NCBI GenBank assembly: GCA_018806985.1
Contig: JADANN010000461.1
Coordinates: forward strand, 2,503,276 to 2,567,275
Direction of reading: 5' to 3'
Length of the DNA stretch: 64,000 nucleotides
From: Angiostrongylus vasorum
Lineage: Eukaryota; Nematoda; Chromadorea; Rhabditida; Metastrongylidae
Each line of letters begins with the position of its first letter. The first letter of the stretch is position 1. Under the pieces are notes generated by a model. The model ran no database searches. It was not told the DNA's origin and saw only the letters and a list, made by a program, of their open reading frames with translations. Made by a program: the position numbers and the translations under genes. Shown piece by piece: positions 12,624 through 23,440 of this stretch.

Positions 12624-12813
12624 TGCTTGCGTTATTGAACGGTTTGACCTAGTGAATTACGTATCAGTGTACCCTTCCAGGCTCTGAAGAAGGCGATACT
12701 GCTGAAACGTCAGCTACCGTTGTGTTGCATGTGTTATATTTGTGAGGAAGTAAACGTATGCTGAATAACAATCTCGCGATTGCTGTAAAACAAGAGAACA
12801 ACAGATTTACAAT
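12624..12813 (+). repeat. Penelope-1 terminal repeat (right)
   Basis: Contains CTTCCAGGCT, CTGAAGA, a short potential hairpin, GAAACGTC and AGCTACCG, followed by ATGCTGAATAACAATCTCGC. Near-identical Penelope ends recur at 37835-38010. Confidence 0.8.
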
Positions 12814-12969
12814 TATAATTATTATTATTACTAGCAGCGGCAGTAGTAGCCTTAATAACAATAGCAGTAATAAAAAAATATCAACAAAAAATAAGAGTAA
12901 CAGTTGTCAATGTCGTGGTAAAATTATTACAGCAACAGCATTGGTATTGGTAGTAACAGAGGTAGTAAT

Positions 12970-13181
12970 TTTAACTTATTATTTACTGCCTCCTTTTTTT
13001 TTCTTAACGGCAGGGTATGTATTGCGAAATATAACTTTAATGATGCTGAGATATTTGCAAAACTCGGACCGCAGCTGTCTGCGGTGGGGAACGAACGCGC
13101 TATTGTCCTTTCCGGGGAGTAGCGCGCTCACCACCACCAGACATCTGCGGTCCGGAGTTTTGCAAATATCTCAGCATCATT
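12970..13181. repeat. SINE-B copy 3, fold-back form with 12 bp target duplication
   Basis: It is flanked by perfect AGAGGTAGTAAT repeats (12958-12969 and 13182-13193). The left part is a minus SINE-B tail and body; the right part (13139-13181) is the reverse complement of 13039-13080 with about 43 of 44 matches, forming a hairpin with a 58-base loop. Confidence 0.82.
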
Positions 13182-13307
13182 AGAGGTAGTAATATTAATA
13201 ATAATAAAAGCAGTTCACTATTATTAATAGAAGGAGGAAAATAAACGGATGTATAGAAAACGTTCGTAAAAAAATAGCAAAAAATCTTTCAAAAACATGC
13301 CCACATA

Positions 13308-13461
13308 TTGAAGTGGTGAGCGCGTTGGCTCCCGGAACGGGTAATAGCGTGTTCGAGCCCACCGCAGACATCTGCTGTCCGGTGTTTTGCAGTTGTCTCA
13401 GGGTCACTGTGATGATTTCCCACAGTGAACTGCCGTGAAAAATTTTTAGTAGGCAGTAAAT
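13308..13461 (+). repeat. SINE-B copy 4
   Basis: AAGTGGTGAGCGCGTTGGC, GGGTAATAGCGTGTTCGAG, CAGACATCTGC, then CTGCCGTGAAAAATTT and TAGGCAGTAAATGAG. The head is truncated. Confidence 0.7.
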
Positions 13462-13647
13462 GAGAGAGCTAAAATAGCAAAAATTTCTTAAAAAACACAT
13501 TCTTTTTCTCATACCTCATAAATACCTCCTTTTCAAAATATTAGGTAAAATTTCTAGAATCATCGAAGTTTTCTGGAAAAAAAGCTTTAAGAGCCACATC
13601 TTGCGTGTTGTACTTACTAAATCATAGAGACTTTTTTAATTTTTCGG

Positions 13648-13773
13648 TCCAACAATAACGATGTCGAAATATTTTCAAAACTAGAAAAGAAATAGTCTAG
13701 ATTCGAACCCGCGATTACACTTTCTGAGGTCTCACGTGTTATCCACTCCACCACCCAGGCACCTGCTTTGACC
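13648..13773 (-). repeat. SINE-B copy 5 with well-preserved tRNA-like head
   Basis: On the minus strand, TGGTGGAGTGGATAACACG (A-box-like) and GGGTTCGAATCTAGAC (B-box-like) are 40-50 bases apart, followed by TTTTGAAAATATTTCGACATC. This copy best shows that SINE-B derives from a tRNA-like RNA. No full cloverleaf was found, so it is not called as a tRNA. Confidence 0.65.
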
Positions 13774-13900
13774 CTATCTTATCCAATTTTTTTGCTCTAG
13801 CACTTACCGTTAGCCATTACCTTTTATCCTCTTTTTACCTTTACTCTGTATTTCAAGACCCTGCTATCAAAAAAAATTGGACAGTAAGTAAAAAAGTTGA

Positions 13901-14203
13901 ACATTGTGATTTCGACTACAGCCTCAGCACAACTGTGTTCACTGCCTATTCGTGCCGTGCTCTCCAGATCACTCCCGGGGACGAATGATTCCTAATGGCA
14001 TAATTAGGGAAAGGTATTGGTTAAGATAAAGATAAAGCAAGAGACTTAGTTATGTAGTGAGTAACACATGAGCCCTCGGAAAGGGTAATCGCGGTTTCGA
14101 CTCTACCCTGGGGTCCGAGTTTTGCGAGTATCTCAGCATCGTTGTGGTTGAATCGAACACATTACCATGCCTTAAAAAAAGTAGTAAATCGTAAATAAAA
14201 AAC
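13901..14203 (+). repeat. SINE-B copy 6
   Basis: Head AACATTGTGATTTCGACTAC, GATCACTCCCGGGG, then CCTCGGAAAGGGTAATCGCGG, TTTGCGAGTATCTCAGCATC and a TAGTAAATCGTAAATAAA tail. This is a long + strand copy. Confidence 0.75.
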
Positions 14204-14504
14204 CTTTTCCGACTCAATTATTGGTCACTGAATCTTCATTCAAACTCTAGCTGAGGAATAGAATAAAAGTAGCAATGTTATAATATTCGAAAGCAGAAAG
14301 AAAGTTTATACATTTAAATTACTTCTTAGCATAATAAACAGTGAAAAAGAAAGAAAAAAACAAAGGAAAAAATGTGTTGAGAAGAAAAGTTTGAAAGAAG
14401 AAAAGAAGTCGAAGAAAGATACGGAATACAGAAGAAAAGAGATTCGTGTTGATTTTTGAACTAATAATAACGGTCATATTAGTAGTAGTGATAGTAATAC
14501 CAAT

Positions 14505-14640
14505 ACCTGGAGCAGACTTTGGCTAGGCTGACCCAGGGACTCTAGGAAATCGCAAGGGCTAAACCAACAATACTCCAAAAAAAATTGAAATTATTCTGGG
14601 GGCTAGCAGAGCTGTGAAGGCGGGTTATCCAAATATACAA
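14505..14640 (+). repeat. SINE-C copy 3, 5'-truncated
   Basis: Shares GCAGACTTTGGCTAGGCTG, GACTCTAGGAAATCG and GGGCTAAACCA, and ends in GGTTATCCAAATATAC, the family's tail region. Confidence 0.65.
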
Positions 14641-15510
14641 GATATAACAATAAATAAAACAACAAGGCGAGAAGTGATGCATACGGAGGAAACTGACGTT
14701 GGGCAAACTGCAGTAGGAAGACTGAGAAGTTTTTTTTCTGGAAACTTCGTTTTCTACGAGGATGAAGAGCATTTTTTGGAAAGTGTACAATTTACTGATT
14801 TTTTCTATCTCCTGAAAAATCGATAATTTCAGTAATAATGCGTTGGCGCCAGTTGCCGAGACTGTACAACCGGTGCTGGCCAGAGGCACTTGCGTGCACA
14901 TCGTTGGCGTATTTCAATCGGCCATACCTCAGAACACCGATTCGAACAACCTCGGTAAAATTCGGTTATTTCTTCCATGTTACATTGCGTTACTTCTTTA
15001 ATCACATTGATTTATCCATATTTCCTCTGTTCAACGCATTCGCGACATCATGCCTTGACCTGAATGAACACGATGCCAAGAGTGGGCGCTTTCTGGTGTC
15101 AGGGTTTAAATCAGCTTATGTCAGCTTATAAAGGACTTTACTAATTGAAACAGATATCATCAGAATATACAGTTTTCTTTCGTCAGCCACAGGCAAATTT
15201 TCATATTCTACCAAAGTAAAATCCTGGTTTTTCTGGATCGCAGAAATACATGCTTTCACTCGTATTTTAAGCAGTTCAGAGTCATTGGGCAAAAGACTTA
15301 AGGAAATTCAGAAAAACACATTGAACGAGAAGATGAAGCAAATACAGGCAAAAACGGTTTCCCTGAATGAGTATATTCATTAGGAATCTGTGCGATAAAA
15401 AAAGGAAACATGACGTTTAACGAAGAAAAATCAATTAATAAAAATCTACATATTTATGTGAAAACGTGGTTTTGAAGTCTGTTAAAACACTCATTGGAAA
15501 AAGAAAGAAG
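14641..15510. other. unassigned DNA
   Basis: No repeat family or exon recognised; ORFs are short and overlap on both strands. Confidence 0.5.
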
Positions 15511-15790
15511 AGCGCGTGTGGCGCAGTGGTCGTAAGCGCCTTGCAATGTGCATGTGGAATGGATCTCCGTACCCATAGTCCACCAAGCCTTCCATCCATC
15601 CGAGGTCGGCAAATTGGTACCAGACTTGTCTGGGAAGATCGCAGCACTTGCTCGATACATCGGTAGGCCACCGCGAGTCATTGTAAAGGCCGAATATGCA
15701 TTCAATCACCTCCAACGATACTTAACGAAGTCGAATGCATGGCGCATCCCTCAGGGACTGATCAAGCCGACAGCTTTATCCTTTTTATAC
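15511..15790 (+). repeat. SINE-A copy 1 (tRNA-derived SINE)
   Basis: Head GCGTGTGGCGCAGTGGTCG (A-box TGGCGCAGTGG) and a B-box-like region, body CACCAAGCCTTCCATCC, CCAGACTTGTCTGG, CGATACATCGGTAGGCC, CAATCACCTCCAACGAT, AATGCATGGCGCATCCCTCA and a CTTTATCC tail. This full-length copy defines the family at about 280-300 bp. ORFs on both strands here belong to the repeat. Confidence 0.85.
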
Positions 15791-16341
15791 TTTTATAAAA
15801 AATTCATATTATCCTATGAGGCTTCAGAAGAGAAAACTTTATATTTACCATTTATGGCAGAAAGGATGCATTTTGGAATATTTCATCAACAGAGAAAAAG
15901 AATGCGCACACCTCGAAGAAAAATGGAAGCTAAAGTTGATACTCTGCTCGAAAAAGACCTTAAGAAAAAAATCAAAATAAAATAAAACAAACTAGGAGCT
16001 TTTCAAAAAACATTTTGTTGTATGGATATTTTTTACATAGAAGTTTTAATTGGATCTTGCTACAACCATGATGAAGCAGGAACGTGTCGAATTCCGACTG
16101 CTTGCGGGGTTGGCTTCATTAGGCTTCCGAGAGGTCATCATATGAGCCAAAGTAGGACGGAATACCTTCGTTTCTCAGGATTATCGAACTAATTCCGCGA
16201 TGTCAAGTAGCTTATATCCGCAAAAACTGGACTATTTTTTTCTTCTTCCTGATCACTGCTTTAGTGCATATCAACATGGCATCCATTCGACAGCACTATC
16301 ATTCCTTCCAGTAATAAACATCATAAGTTACAATGTTATTT
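15791..16341. other. unassigned DNA
   Basis: Lies between SINE-A and SINE-B copies; nothing supported. Confidence 0.5.
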
Positions 16342-16595
16342 TTTTATTTACTGCCTAATGCGATTTTTTCTCGGCAGGGTATTATGTGTTATACAACCAC
16401 AATGATGTTCAGATATTTGCAGAACTCCGGACCGTGGGTGTTTGCGGTGGGGGAACGAACGCGCTATTACTCTTTCCGGAAGCTGACACATTCAGCTCCA
16501 CAGCATGCGGGTCCTTCGTTTCGCCTGTCTCTCAGCTAGTTCTATTGGAGTTTTGCAAATACCTCAACATCATGGTGGCTGTGTCATATCATAAC
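16342..16595 (-). repeat. SINE-B copy 7, partly fold-back
   Basis: A minus body with TTTATTTACTGCC, CGGCAGGGTATTATG, CTCCGGACCGTGGG and CTCAGCTAGTTCTAT, ending with a + oriented GGAGTTTTGCAAATACCTCA at 16550-16570. Confidence 0.75.
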
Positions 16596-16763
16596 TTAGT
16601 TGAGTGCCATTTGGCAAATGCTTGGCAGCTTCTTTCCATTTTGCCTTCTCACGAAGCTCTTCTGTTCTTTAGCTTCTTGTCCTCGTCATGGTTGTGACTA
16701 TTCCACCTCATTTCGGTCCTTCTAATATTATTTCAATTGATATCTTCTTTTGGTGCACAAAAA

Positions 16764-17036
16764 CAAAAGCTCTCGGCGTTGATCAATCTCTGAGGGATGC
16801 GCCATGCATTCGAATTCATTAAGTATCGTTGGAGGTGATTGAATGCATATCTGGCCTTTACAATGACTCGCGGTGGCCTACCGATGTATTGAGCTAGTAC
16901 TGCTATCCTCCCAGACAAGTCTGCTATCAATTTGGGGACCCAGAAGGGATGGAAGGCTTGGTGGGCAATGGGCGCTGGGATCGATTCCACATATGCGTCG
17001 CAGTGGCGTCCCCAACCACTGCGCCGCACGCGCCTC
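16764..17036 (-). repeat. SINE-A copy 2
   Basis: Full-length reverse copy: AGCTCTCGGCGTTGATCAA at the 3' side, CCTCCCAGACAAG, GGATGGAAGGCTTGGTGG, GGGATCGATTCC (B box on minus) and CACTGCGCCGCACGCGCC (head). Confidence 0.85.
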
Positions 17037-17560
17037 TTTGGTGTATATGCATTGAAGAATGTAAAAAATCTACTTGTAATCCGATCTATACGAATGTTCT
17101 GTGTGCATTCAAGTGGTCGACCTTCTTGCTTTTTTTTCCGCCAAGAACTAAGTATTGTTACTGTGTGCTGCAGCTAAAGAAAGCCAAAAGCTGTCTTTTG
17201 CTTATTCATTTATTGTTTGTAATTCTTACACTCTTCATTTATTAAAACGTAGGCGAATAGTCTTTAACAGTTTCGAGATGAGTGACACCTATGAGTGTCA
17301 CAATGGTTTTACGTAGTGGCCACTCTAACCTCCATAGATCTCATTTTCTTTCCAGTGATTTATACTAGCATAAAGTTCTTTTCGAAGGTTACTGTAGTCA
17401 GATCGATATCTTATAAAACACAGATGCTGTGATGGGTATTGGGCTAGAAAAACTCCATTCTGCACTAAAAATTAACAAAGAACCGTTTTCAGAACGAGTT
17501 CGCTGACCAGGAATTCAGGTGCTAATCGATTACTATTTCTGTTGTAGTTGCTAGTGATTA
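17037..17560. other. unassigned DNA
   Basis: Lies between two SINE-A copies; nothing supported. Confidence 0.5.
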
Positions 17561-17787
17561 TGCATACGACTTCATTGAGCATCGTTGGAGGTGATTGAAT
17601 GCATATCTGGTCTTAAAATAACTCGCGATGGCCTACCATCGAGCCAGTGCTGCTGTCCTCCCAAGCAAGTTTTGTACCAATTTGCCGACCCCCCGAGTAG
17701 TGGAAGGCTTGGTGAACCATGGGCGCGAGGATCGATCCCAAGTGTGTGTGTTGCAGGGCGTCTTCGACCACTGCGCCACACGCGGAC
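17561..17787 (-). repeat. SINE-A copy 3
   Basis: Reverse copy lacking the extreme 3' end: CATCGTTGGAGGTGATTGAAT, GCTGCTGTCCTCCC, GGAAGGCTTGGTG, GGATCGATCCC and CACTGCGCCACACGCGG. Confidence 0.82.
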
Positions 17788-18741
17788 TTTATGTATCATA
17801 GTAACATGTAATAAATAGCGTCGTAAGTATCATTCGCACCTCTAGAACAGTGAAGTCTTTTTCTACAATTCACTCACATTTGCAACCCACGAAGCCCCTC
17901 CTTTTAAACTAGCCATTCCACAAAGGCTATAAATTAAGCGCCGTTCAGTTCGCAACAAACTCGAAAACAGACATCGTGGCGAGAGTGTTAAAAACGTTGA
18001 CAAGTTTGATTAAAACCGCTTTAGAGCGTTCAGAGAACGCGATGTTTTCGTATTACACCGTTTCCAAGTAAACTAAGACCATCAAAAACCTCTTCAATAA
18101 GCTCTTTTTCCGGAAAGTGTTATAAATTGACTTAAAGGCTTCATCGATTCATTGTTTAACAGAAGAGATTGAAAATCTGGATGATCTTCTCCCAATCGCT
18201 TACTATTTGCGAAATAACGGGAATAGAGAACGAGACAGAGACATAGAGAAGCATTGGAATAGAGGGCGGGCAAATTGAATGTTTGGGGTGCAGTCCTAGG
18301 TGAAAATTTCAATTAGTCGAAACACGATATTGATGGAAATGTCGTTAGGTCCTTTCATTTATTCAGGTGCACAGCACTCAGTTGTGAACTACTTCCAACA
18401 CTTCTTCTAATCGCTTCGTTGTCTTACAGCCATCCTCGAGAGAAGTGGTTGAGTTTACACGCAGGCTCGCTTATGGCTTAAGGAACTATCATCATCCACC
18501 TTCACCGTGATGCTCTTTGCTAGTAGAAGTAGAATCCTTCCAGGACGGTAGAGTCTCTAGCAATTAGCACAATGAGAACCATTGAGGGCGATGCAGCATC
18601 CCATTAGCTCCGCAATAAGCTCTTAAGGCATGTGAACAACAGTTACTTGAAGAAATTAAGCGAAATTGGAAGGAAGAAGAGATGCCGGGTTATTGTGAGA
18701 TTATGTAAGAGGTTATGCTTCGTTGTGGAATTTCTAAAATG
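17788..18741. other. unassigned DNA
   Basis: No recognised feature up to the SINE-B target duplication at 18742. Confidence 0.5.
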
Positions 18742-18752
18742 TTTCTGAAGTT

Positions 18753-18999
18753 TGACTTCTATTTGCTGTTTATTATTTTTCTTACATATTTTGTGAAGCA
18801 CAACTCAATGAGGCTGAGACATCTGCAGAACTTAGGCTGCAGATTAGATGCGAAGCAGCGATTACCCTTTCCTGGGGTTCACGTGCAACCTATCGCACCA
18901 ACGAGGCCCTTTCTTTTTCATTTCTCTGCCAGATAGTATTCTGTTAGAATCTGTCCCGAGTTCAAGTTTTGCAAACATCTCAGCATTATTGTGGTTGTA
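18753..18999. repeat. SINE-B copy 8 with 11 bp target duplication
   Basis: Flanked by TTTCTGAAGTT at 18742-18752 and 19000-19010. Left minus body (CTATTTGCTG, CAATGAGGCTGAGACATCTGC), right + arm (AAGTTTTGCAAACATCTCAG). A diverged fold-back form. Confidence 0.68.
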
Positions 19000-19340
19000 T
19001 TTCTGAAGTTCTTTCTGCTTGCTATGTGAAGTCGTTTTGTAGTTGGTTATTATTTGCCTAGCGTCGTCGAAAAGTTAGTCCATAACATCTTCTTTCATGA
19101 AATCTACATGAAGATGACGACACCTCCCATTTTTGAAAAATATTTTTGTATTTTTTTGACTGAGTAGTGAGCTGCATGCTATTAACCCACTTTATATTCT
19201 TTCCATTATTTTTTTCGACTACCTGTTTTTCTCATTCTTGAAAGATACACTAAATTTGCTTAGAAATGCGGTTTGCACTCCCTAGAATACTTCGTGCAAA
19301 TGCAGAATATCATCTATTATAATATATTAGGAAAATATTG

Positions 19341-19636
19341 GAGCTGGTAACGCTCCGGTACCTTGTGACAAGCAAAGCGGTTGTTTGCCCCCCACCTCTT
19401 AGATTCACTGAGGCTTCCACCACTCCGAGATCGGGAAACTGATACCAGACCTGTTGGGGAAAAGTTCAATCTCTGCAATACAAGTAGGAACTCTATAGAA
19501 AAGGTCCCTCAAGAATCCAGTGGGAATAAACTCAACCAGCATTCAACGACACTCATGACGGAAGAAAAATCCTCAATAAGCACTCAAACCCGCAGGCAAA
19601 AAATTGGAGGAGCTTCATGAATGATGGATGCGGGTA
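19341..19636 (+). repeat. SINE-D copy 2
   Basis: Head GGAGCTGGTAACGCTCCGG, body CCGAGATCGGGAAACTGATA, TGTTGGGGAAAAGTTCAATC, CTCAACCAGCATTCAACGAC and AAAATCCTCAATAAGC. The ORF across it is not a gene. Confidence 0.68.
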
Positions 19637-19910
19637 AGCGATTAAAGAAGAAGACGCGCACAGTAGTTGCGAAGATGGGTAATGTAAAGTGCAAAAGTGT
19701 GGGAACAGAAAATACTTATCGTAACAATCGCTGTCGAAGGATTAATAAGAATTTCACTGAAGATGGTAGTAAAACTAAAAAGAAAGATATAACTGCAGCA
19801 AATAAATGTGGAAGTAGTGATGAAAACAGTAACATTTCCATTTTTGTTAGTGGTGACAACAAGAACAATAATTTTAAAAAATTTTATTTTTTTATTTTTT
19901 TTCTTTTCTA

Positions 19911-20266
19911 CGACCAGTGTTCACGTCTACTGTGTGGATCCCAGCACTTCTCGCATACGATTCCTTTCCTTTTACCATTGTCCACCAAGATCTTCCAACT
20001 TTTACGTGTGGCTTCGGTTGCTGATTGGAGGTTTTCGTTTCATCTTGAATGTCGTAGAATGCTGGTCGAATCTATTCTCCCTGGAGTCCTGAGACAACCG
20101 AGCTGGAGAGTTCCCAATTGGATTGCAAAGAATTATTTTTCCTGAACAAGCCCAGTGCCAATTTCCCGACCCCGAAGAGATGAGAGGCATGGTTAGCCCG
20201 ACGCGGAATGGAACTAGCACCGTGTTCGTGATGACGGACATTACTACCAATGTGCTGCCCGCCCCA
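19911..20266 (-). repeat. SINE-D copy 3
   Basis: Reverse copy with ACGTCTACTGTGTGGATCCC, CTTTTACGTGTGGCTTCGG, GTCGTAGAATGCTGGTCGAAT, CTCCCTGGAGTCCTGAGACA and GGAACTAGCACCGTGTTCG (B box on minus). It forms an inverted pair with copy 2. Confidence 0.7.
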
Positions 20267-20748
20267 ACAATAATTAATGATAAAAAATAGTACTAGTTAA
20301 AAGCAGCAATTAATAATAATAGTAATAGCAACAAAAGCAATAAAATCTTCGGGTCTCCTAGAAAAACTTAAGACAAATGCAGAAAAAAACAGCTGTTTTT
20401 GTTAGAATCATTTCCCCTTAAACATCTCATTAAACGCTAGTAAACTGCTCACCAGTGAACTTTGAACGAAAGTTGGACGTCGGAGGGGAGTGAAAAGTTC
20501 TAACAGGCTACAACTGCCTGTTTTGGTCTTATTTTTTCTAGTTTTGTCAAAAATTTTTCTATTTCTTCATCTTCATAATTTCGTCTTCCTTGTCCTTTCC
20601 AAACCTTTCACAAGCTCAAACTGACAATGAGTTGTGAATTAATCACGTATTAATGGAAAAACTAAAATTATCTTCCCAACATAAATAGAAGAGCATAGCA
20701 TTTTTTTAAATTATACAAATTATAGTTTGCAAAAATATTTGATTACTT
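20267..20748. other. unassigned DNA
   Basis: A/T-rich with (AAT)-like runs; nothing supported. Confidence 0.5.
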
Positions 20749-20759
20749 TATAGAATACA

Positions 20760-21027
20760 TAAGGGCGCCTGTGGCTGCAGTCGTTGGAGGCGCCACTGCG
20801 AGACACACGATCCCTGCGCCCGTGGCCCACCAAGCCTTCCATTCCTCCGAGGTCGGCAAATTGGTACCAGACTTGTCTGGAATGGTAGCAGCACTGGGTC
20901 GATATATCGGTAGCCCACGCCGAGTCATTGTAAAGGCCAGATATGCATTCCAACGATGCTTAATGAAGTCGAATGCATGGCGCATCCCTCAGCGATCAAC
21001 GCCGAGAGCTTTATCCTTTTTTTTTAT
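20760..21027 (+). repeat. SINE-A copy 4 with 11 bp target duplication
   Basis: TATAGAATACA flanks both sides (20749-20759 and 21028-21038). Full-length copy: GTGGCTGCAGTCGTTGGAGG head, CACCAAGCCTTCCATTCC, CCAGACTTGTCTGGAATGG and a CTTTATCC plus T-run tail. Confidence 0.88.
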
Positions 21028-21220
21028 TATAGAATACACATAGAACCGTAACAGTTGTTATGTTAACATCGGTACCGTTTTTTTTTAAACACAACGCTAA
21101 GGCAGCCATTTATGTAAGTTCCTGGGTTTAAAAATGGTTCAATCAGCAATCGAATTCTATGTAAGTATCATGGATATTTGTTGTGCATTTATGTGGTTGA
21201 GGTACCTGTAAAGCAAAAAT

Positions 21221-21496
21221 AAAGGGATAAAAAGGTTAAAGCTCTCAGCGTCCCTTGGAGATGCGCCCTGCATTCGATTTCACTAAGCATCGTTGAGGTG
21301 ATTGAGTGCATGTATGGCCTTTATAATGACTCGCTGGCCTACCGTTGTATCGAGCCAGTGCTGCTATCCTCCCAGACAAGTTTGATACTAATCTGCTGAC
21401 CCCGGAGAGATACAAAGGCTTGGTGGGTTTGGCAGAGGGCGCAGAAATCGATCCCATGTGCATTGCAGGGCGCCTCCGACCATTACGCCACACGCT
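21221..21496 (-). repeat. SINE-A copy 5
   Basis: Full reverse copy starting in its tail (AAAGGGATAAAAAGG), with AGCTCTCAGCG, GCTGCTATCCTCCCAGAC, AAATCGATCCC and ATTACGCCACACGC. Confidence 0.83.
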
Positions 21497-21721
21497 TCCC
21501 GTCCCAAGACGAAAATGAAAGCGTTAAATTATTTTTACGCTAAATAAAGCCTTTCCTTACTCCCATAATTGCTCTGCGATGGACTGAACGCAAAAAAATG
21601 ATGAAAATAAGTGGGCGTGCTCTATGTAGCATGTAAACGATCCTGGGATCTCTCTAGAAGTCGTATAATGCAAAAATAATAAACATTTTTGAATTCAAAT
21701 CCATAAACATTAGGTTTGCCT

Positions 21722-21790
21722 ACACGTAGCGCAGTTGTTAAAGGTGCCCTGCTACACACACTGGATCCAATCGCCGTTCCATCCCGTGCC
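21722..21790 (+). repeat. SINE-A head fragment
   Basis: ACACGTAGCGCAGTTGTTAAAG (A-box TAGCGCAGTTG) and CACTGGATCCAATCG at B-box spacing; the body is not recognisable. Confidence 0.45.
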
Positions 21791-22817
21791 CTTTGCTAAC
21801 TACAACAAGTCTCATACCCTTTCTGCAACTCCAAATTAGTCCCAAAGTTATGTGGAAGGATTAGAACACGAAAGTGATGCATAGGTGGACCAAAGCGAAT
21901 TATTGCATGGACAAAAAGTGCTTCTGACCAACTCTACGATGCTGCGATTAGAGTCGAATACATGGAGCATCTTTCGGGATTTGACAATCGCCTAAATGAA
22001 GAATTGAACTGGATTTCCCTCAGCTGCACAAGACGGTGTTCATCAATGATTCACTGATGTTCACGGGCTACTGCTCAAGTGTGTGGGGAAGTGCTAAAAA
22101 ATTAAGATCTCGTTTTAAATGCTTTGAGAACGTTAAATTCAACCAAATTTGAAGCTGTGAGGTTGTATTAAGAAACTTGTGTAAACTCATAAGGGGATAG
22201 GGTGAGGTATCTTCTATACGTCTATGGAGTACATAACTTCTTAGTGCTCTGTTATTGACGAAATCATCACCTGTTATCGACCGAAAAAGAAAGACCACAT
22301 TCATCCCAAATGTGTTGAAAGAAATGGCTTCGCCACCAGATGAAAAAATGGAACGAAAGGCACTATAAGAACGCGAGTGATGAGATTATACTTCCCATAA
22401 TTTTGGTGCCAATTGCTACTCATTGCACTGCACTACGGGCCATGATGAAAATTGCCTTCGATTTGGTGTCTGCTAACGAATTGGTCGTCCACATATTTGT
22501 TCTGAAGTAGAACTTACATCACATTATTGATCGAATCACATAATGACACTACGTTAGTTTTGGTGGGAAGGAAGTAAAACTTTAATTTTCATTAATCATT
22601 TTTTAAATGATTGCCTTATTATGTCTGATGGTCACTAGGTTAGTAAACCCATGTCATTAAGTTCTTGTTCAGAAATCCGTGCACTTTGGGCTATCTTGCC
22701 ATTAAAATGCGAAAAGTGTTTTCATTTATTTAGTTTGTATGACCTTCAGCCACAAAGTGTGCGCATTTCATCATTTCGTTTATACGATTCCTTTCTTTCA
22801 TCCGCCGTAAACCATGA
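21791..22817. other. unassigned DNA
   Basis: A few bases near 21950-22000 (GTCGAATACATGGAGCATC) recall the SINE-A 3' end, but too weakly to call. The rest shows nothing. Confidence 0.45.
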
Positions 22818-23108
22818 AGGTCAGCGAACTTTTAAGTTGTAACTTGGGAATTTTATCTTCCTCATGAATATCATTGAATGCTGGTCGATCAAGTCCTCTC
22901 CTGGAATCCCGGGATTACCGTGCTAAAGCGTTCTCGAGTCATTATCACAGGCAGTCCACAAACTTTGTGTACTGCAGTGAGCTCTTCTCAAGCATGTCTG
23001 ATACCAATTTTCCGATCTCGGAGATGGAGGGATTGCTTGACTCACAGTGGAATTCAACCAAGGCGTATCCTATGCGTATCGAACGGCAACATTGCCATTG
23101 TGTGAAAC
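22818..23108 (-). repeat. SINE-D copy 4
   Basis: Reverse copy: ATTGAATGCTGGTCGATCAA, CCTGGAATCCCGGGATTACC, CTTCTCAAGCATGTCTGATACC and CCGATCTCGGAGATGG. Diverged but collinear with the other copies. Confidence 0.6.
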
Positions 23109-23340
23109 CCGTACCAGCCAGATTGTTTATTAACATATAAAAAAGTTCATTTGAACTCTGAAAAAGCCTTAGTGACATTTTAGAGATAGGTCTTTTCAAA
23201 GATCGTTCTAATTTAGAAAATTTTTAATGCGAACGAAGGTAAGAAAACAATTACGAAATCAGCAAAAAGAATGGGCTAAAATGAAAGAAATAGAGAGCTT
23301 ATCGTGAAGCAGAATATACTTAAATAATCACGGGGATACC

Positions 23341-23440
23341 GAAATATGAGCAAAACTCGGAACTTTCGGATATCTCGTCATACCTGTGGTTGACATCCTG
23401 TGGTTGTGTTTGACATATGACCCTGCCGTGAAGAAAGAGG
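23341..23440 (+). repeat. SINE-B 3' fragment (weak)
   Basis: GCAAAACTCGGAACTTTCGG, ATCTCGTCATACCTGTGGTTG and ACCCTGCCGTGAAGAAAG resemble the SINE-B 3' part. Confidence 0.4.

Larger units (their letters stand above)
10026..12813 (-). mobile_element. Penelope-like element 1 with inverted terminal repeats
   Basis: The coding remnant is enclosed by a roughly 180 bp sequence present at 12624-12813 in + orientation and at 10026-10205 in reverse complement. Similarity stops on both outer sides just beyond AACAACAGATTTA. Each end carries the GGCT / CTGAAGA-like / hairpin / GAAACGTC / AGCTACCG core. Outer boundaries are set by where the inverted match ends. Confidence 0.75.

Noticed and set aside
15435..15985. 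ORFs of 66-145 codons on both strands
   Set aside because: All derive from SINE-A copy 1; equivalent ORFs appear in other copies (16733-17055, 20720-21043, 39585-39811).
19621..20145. 174-codon + strand ORF
   Set aside because: It spans the SINE-D copy 2/3 inverted pair and AT-rich DNA between; Lys/Asn-rich, with no domain.
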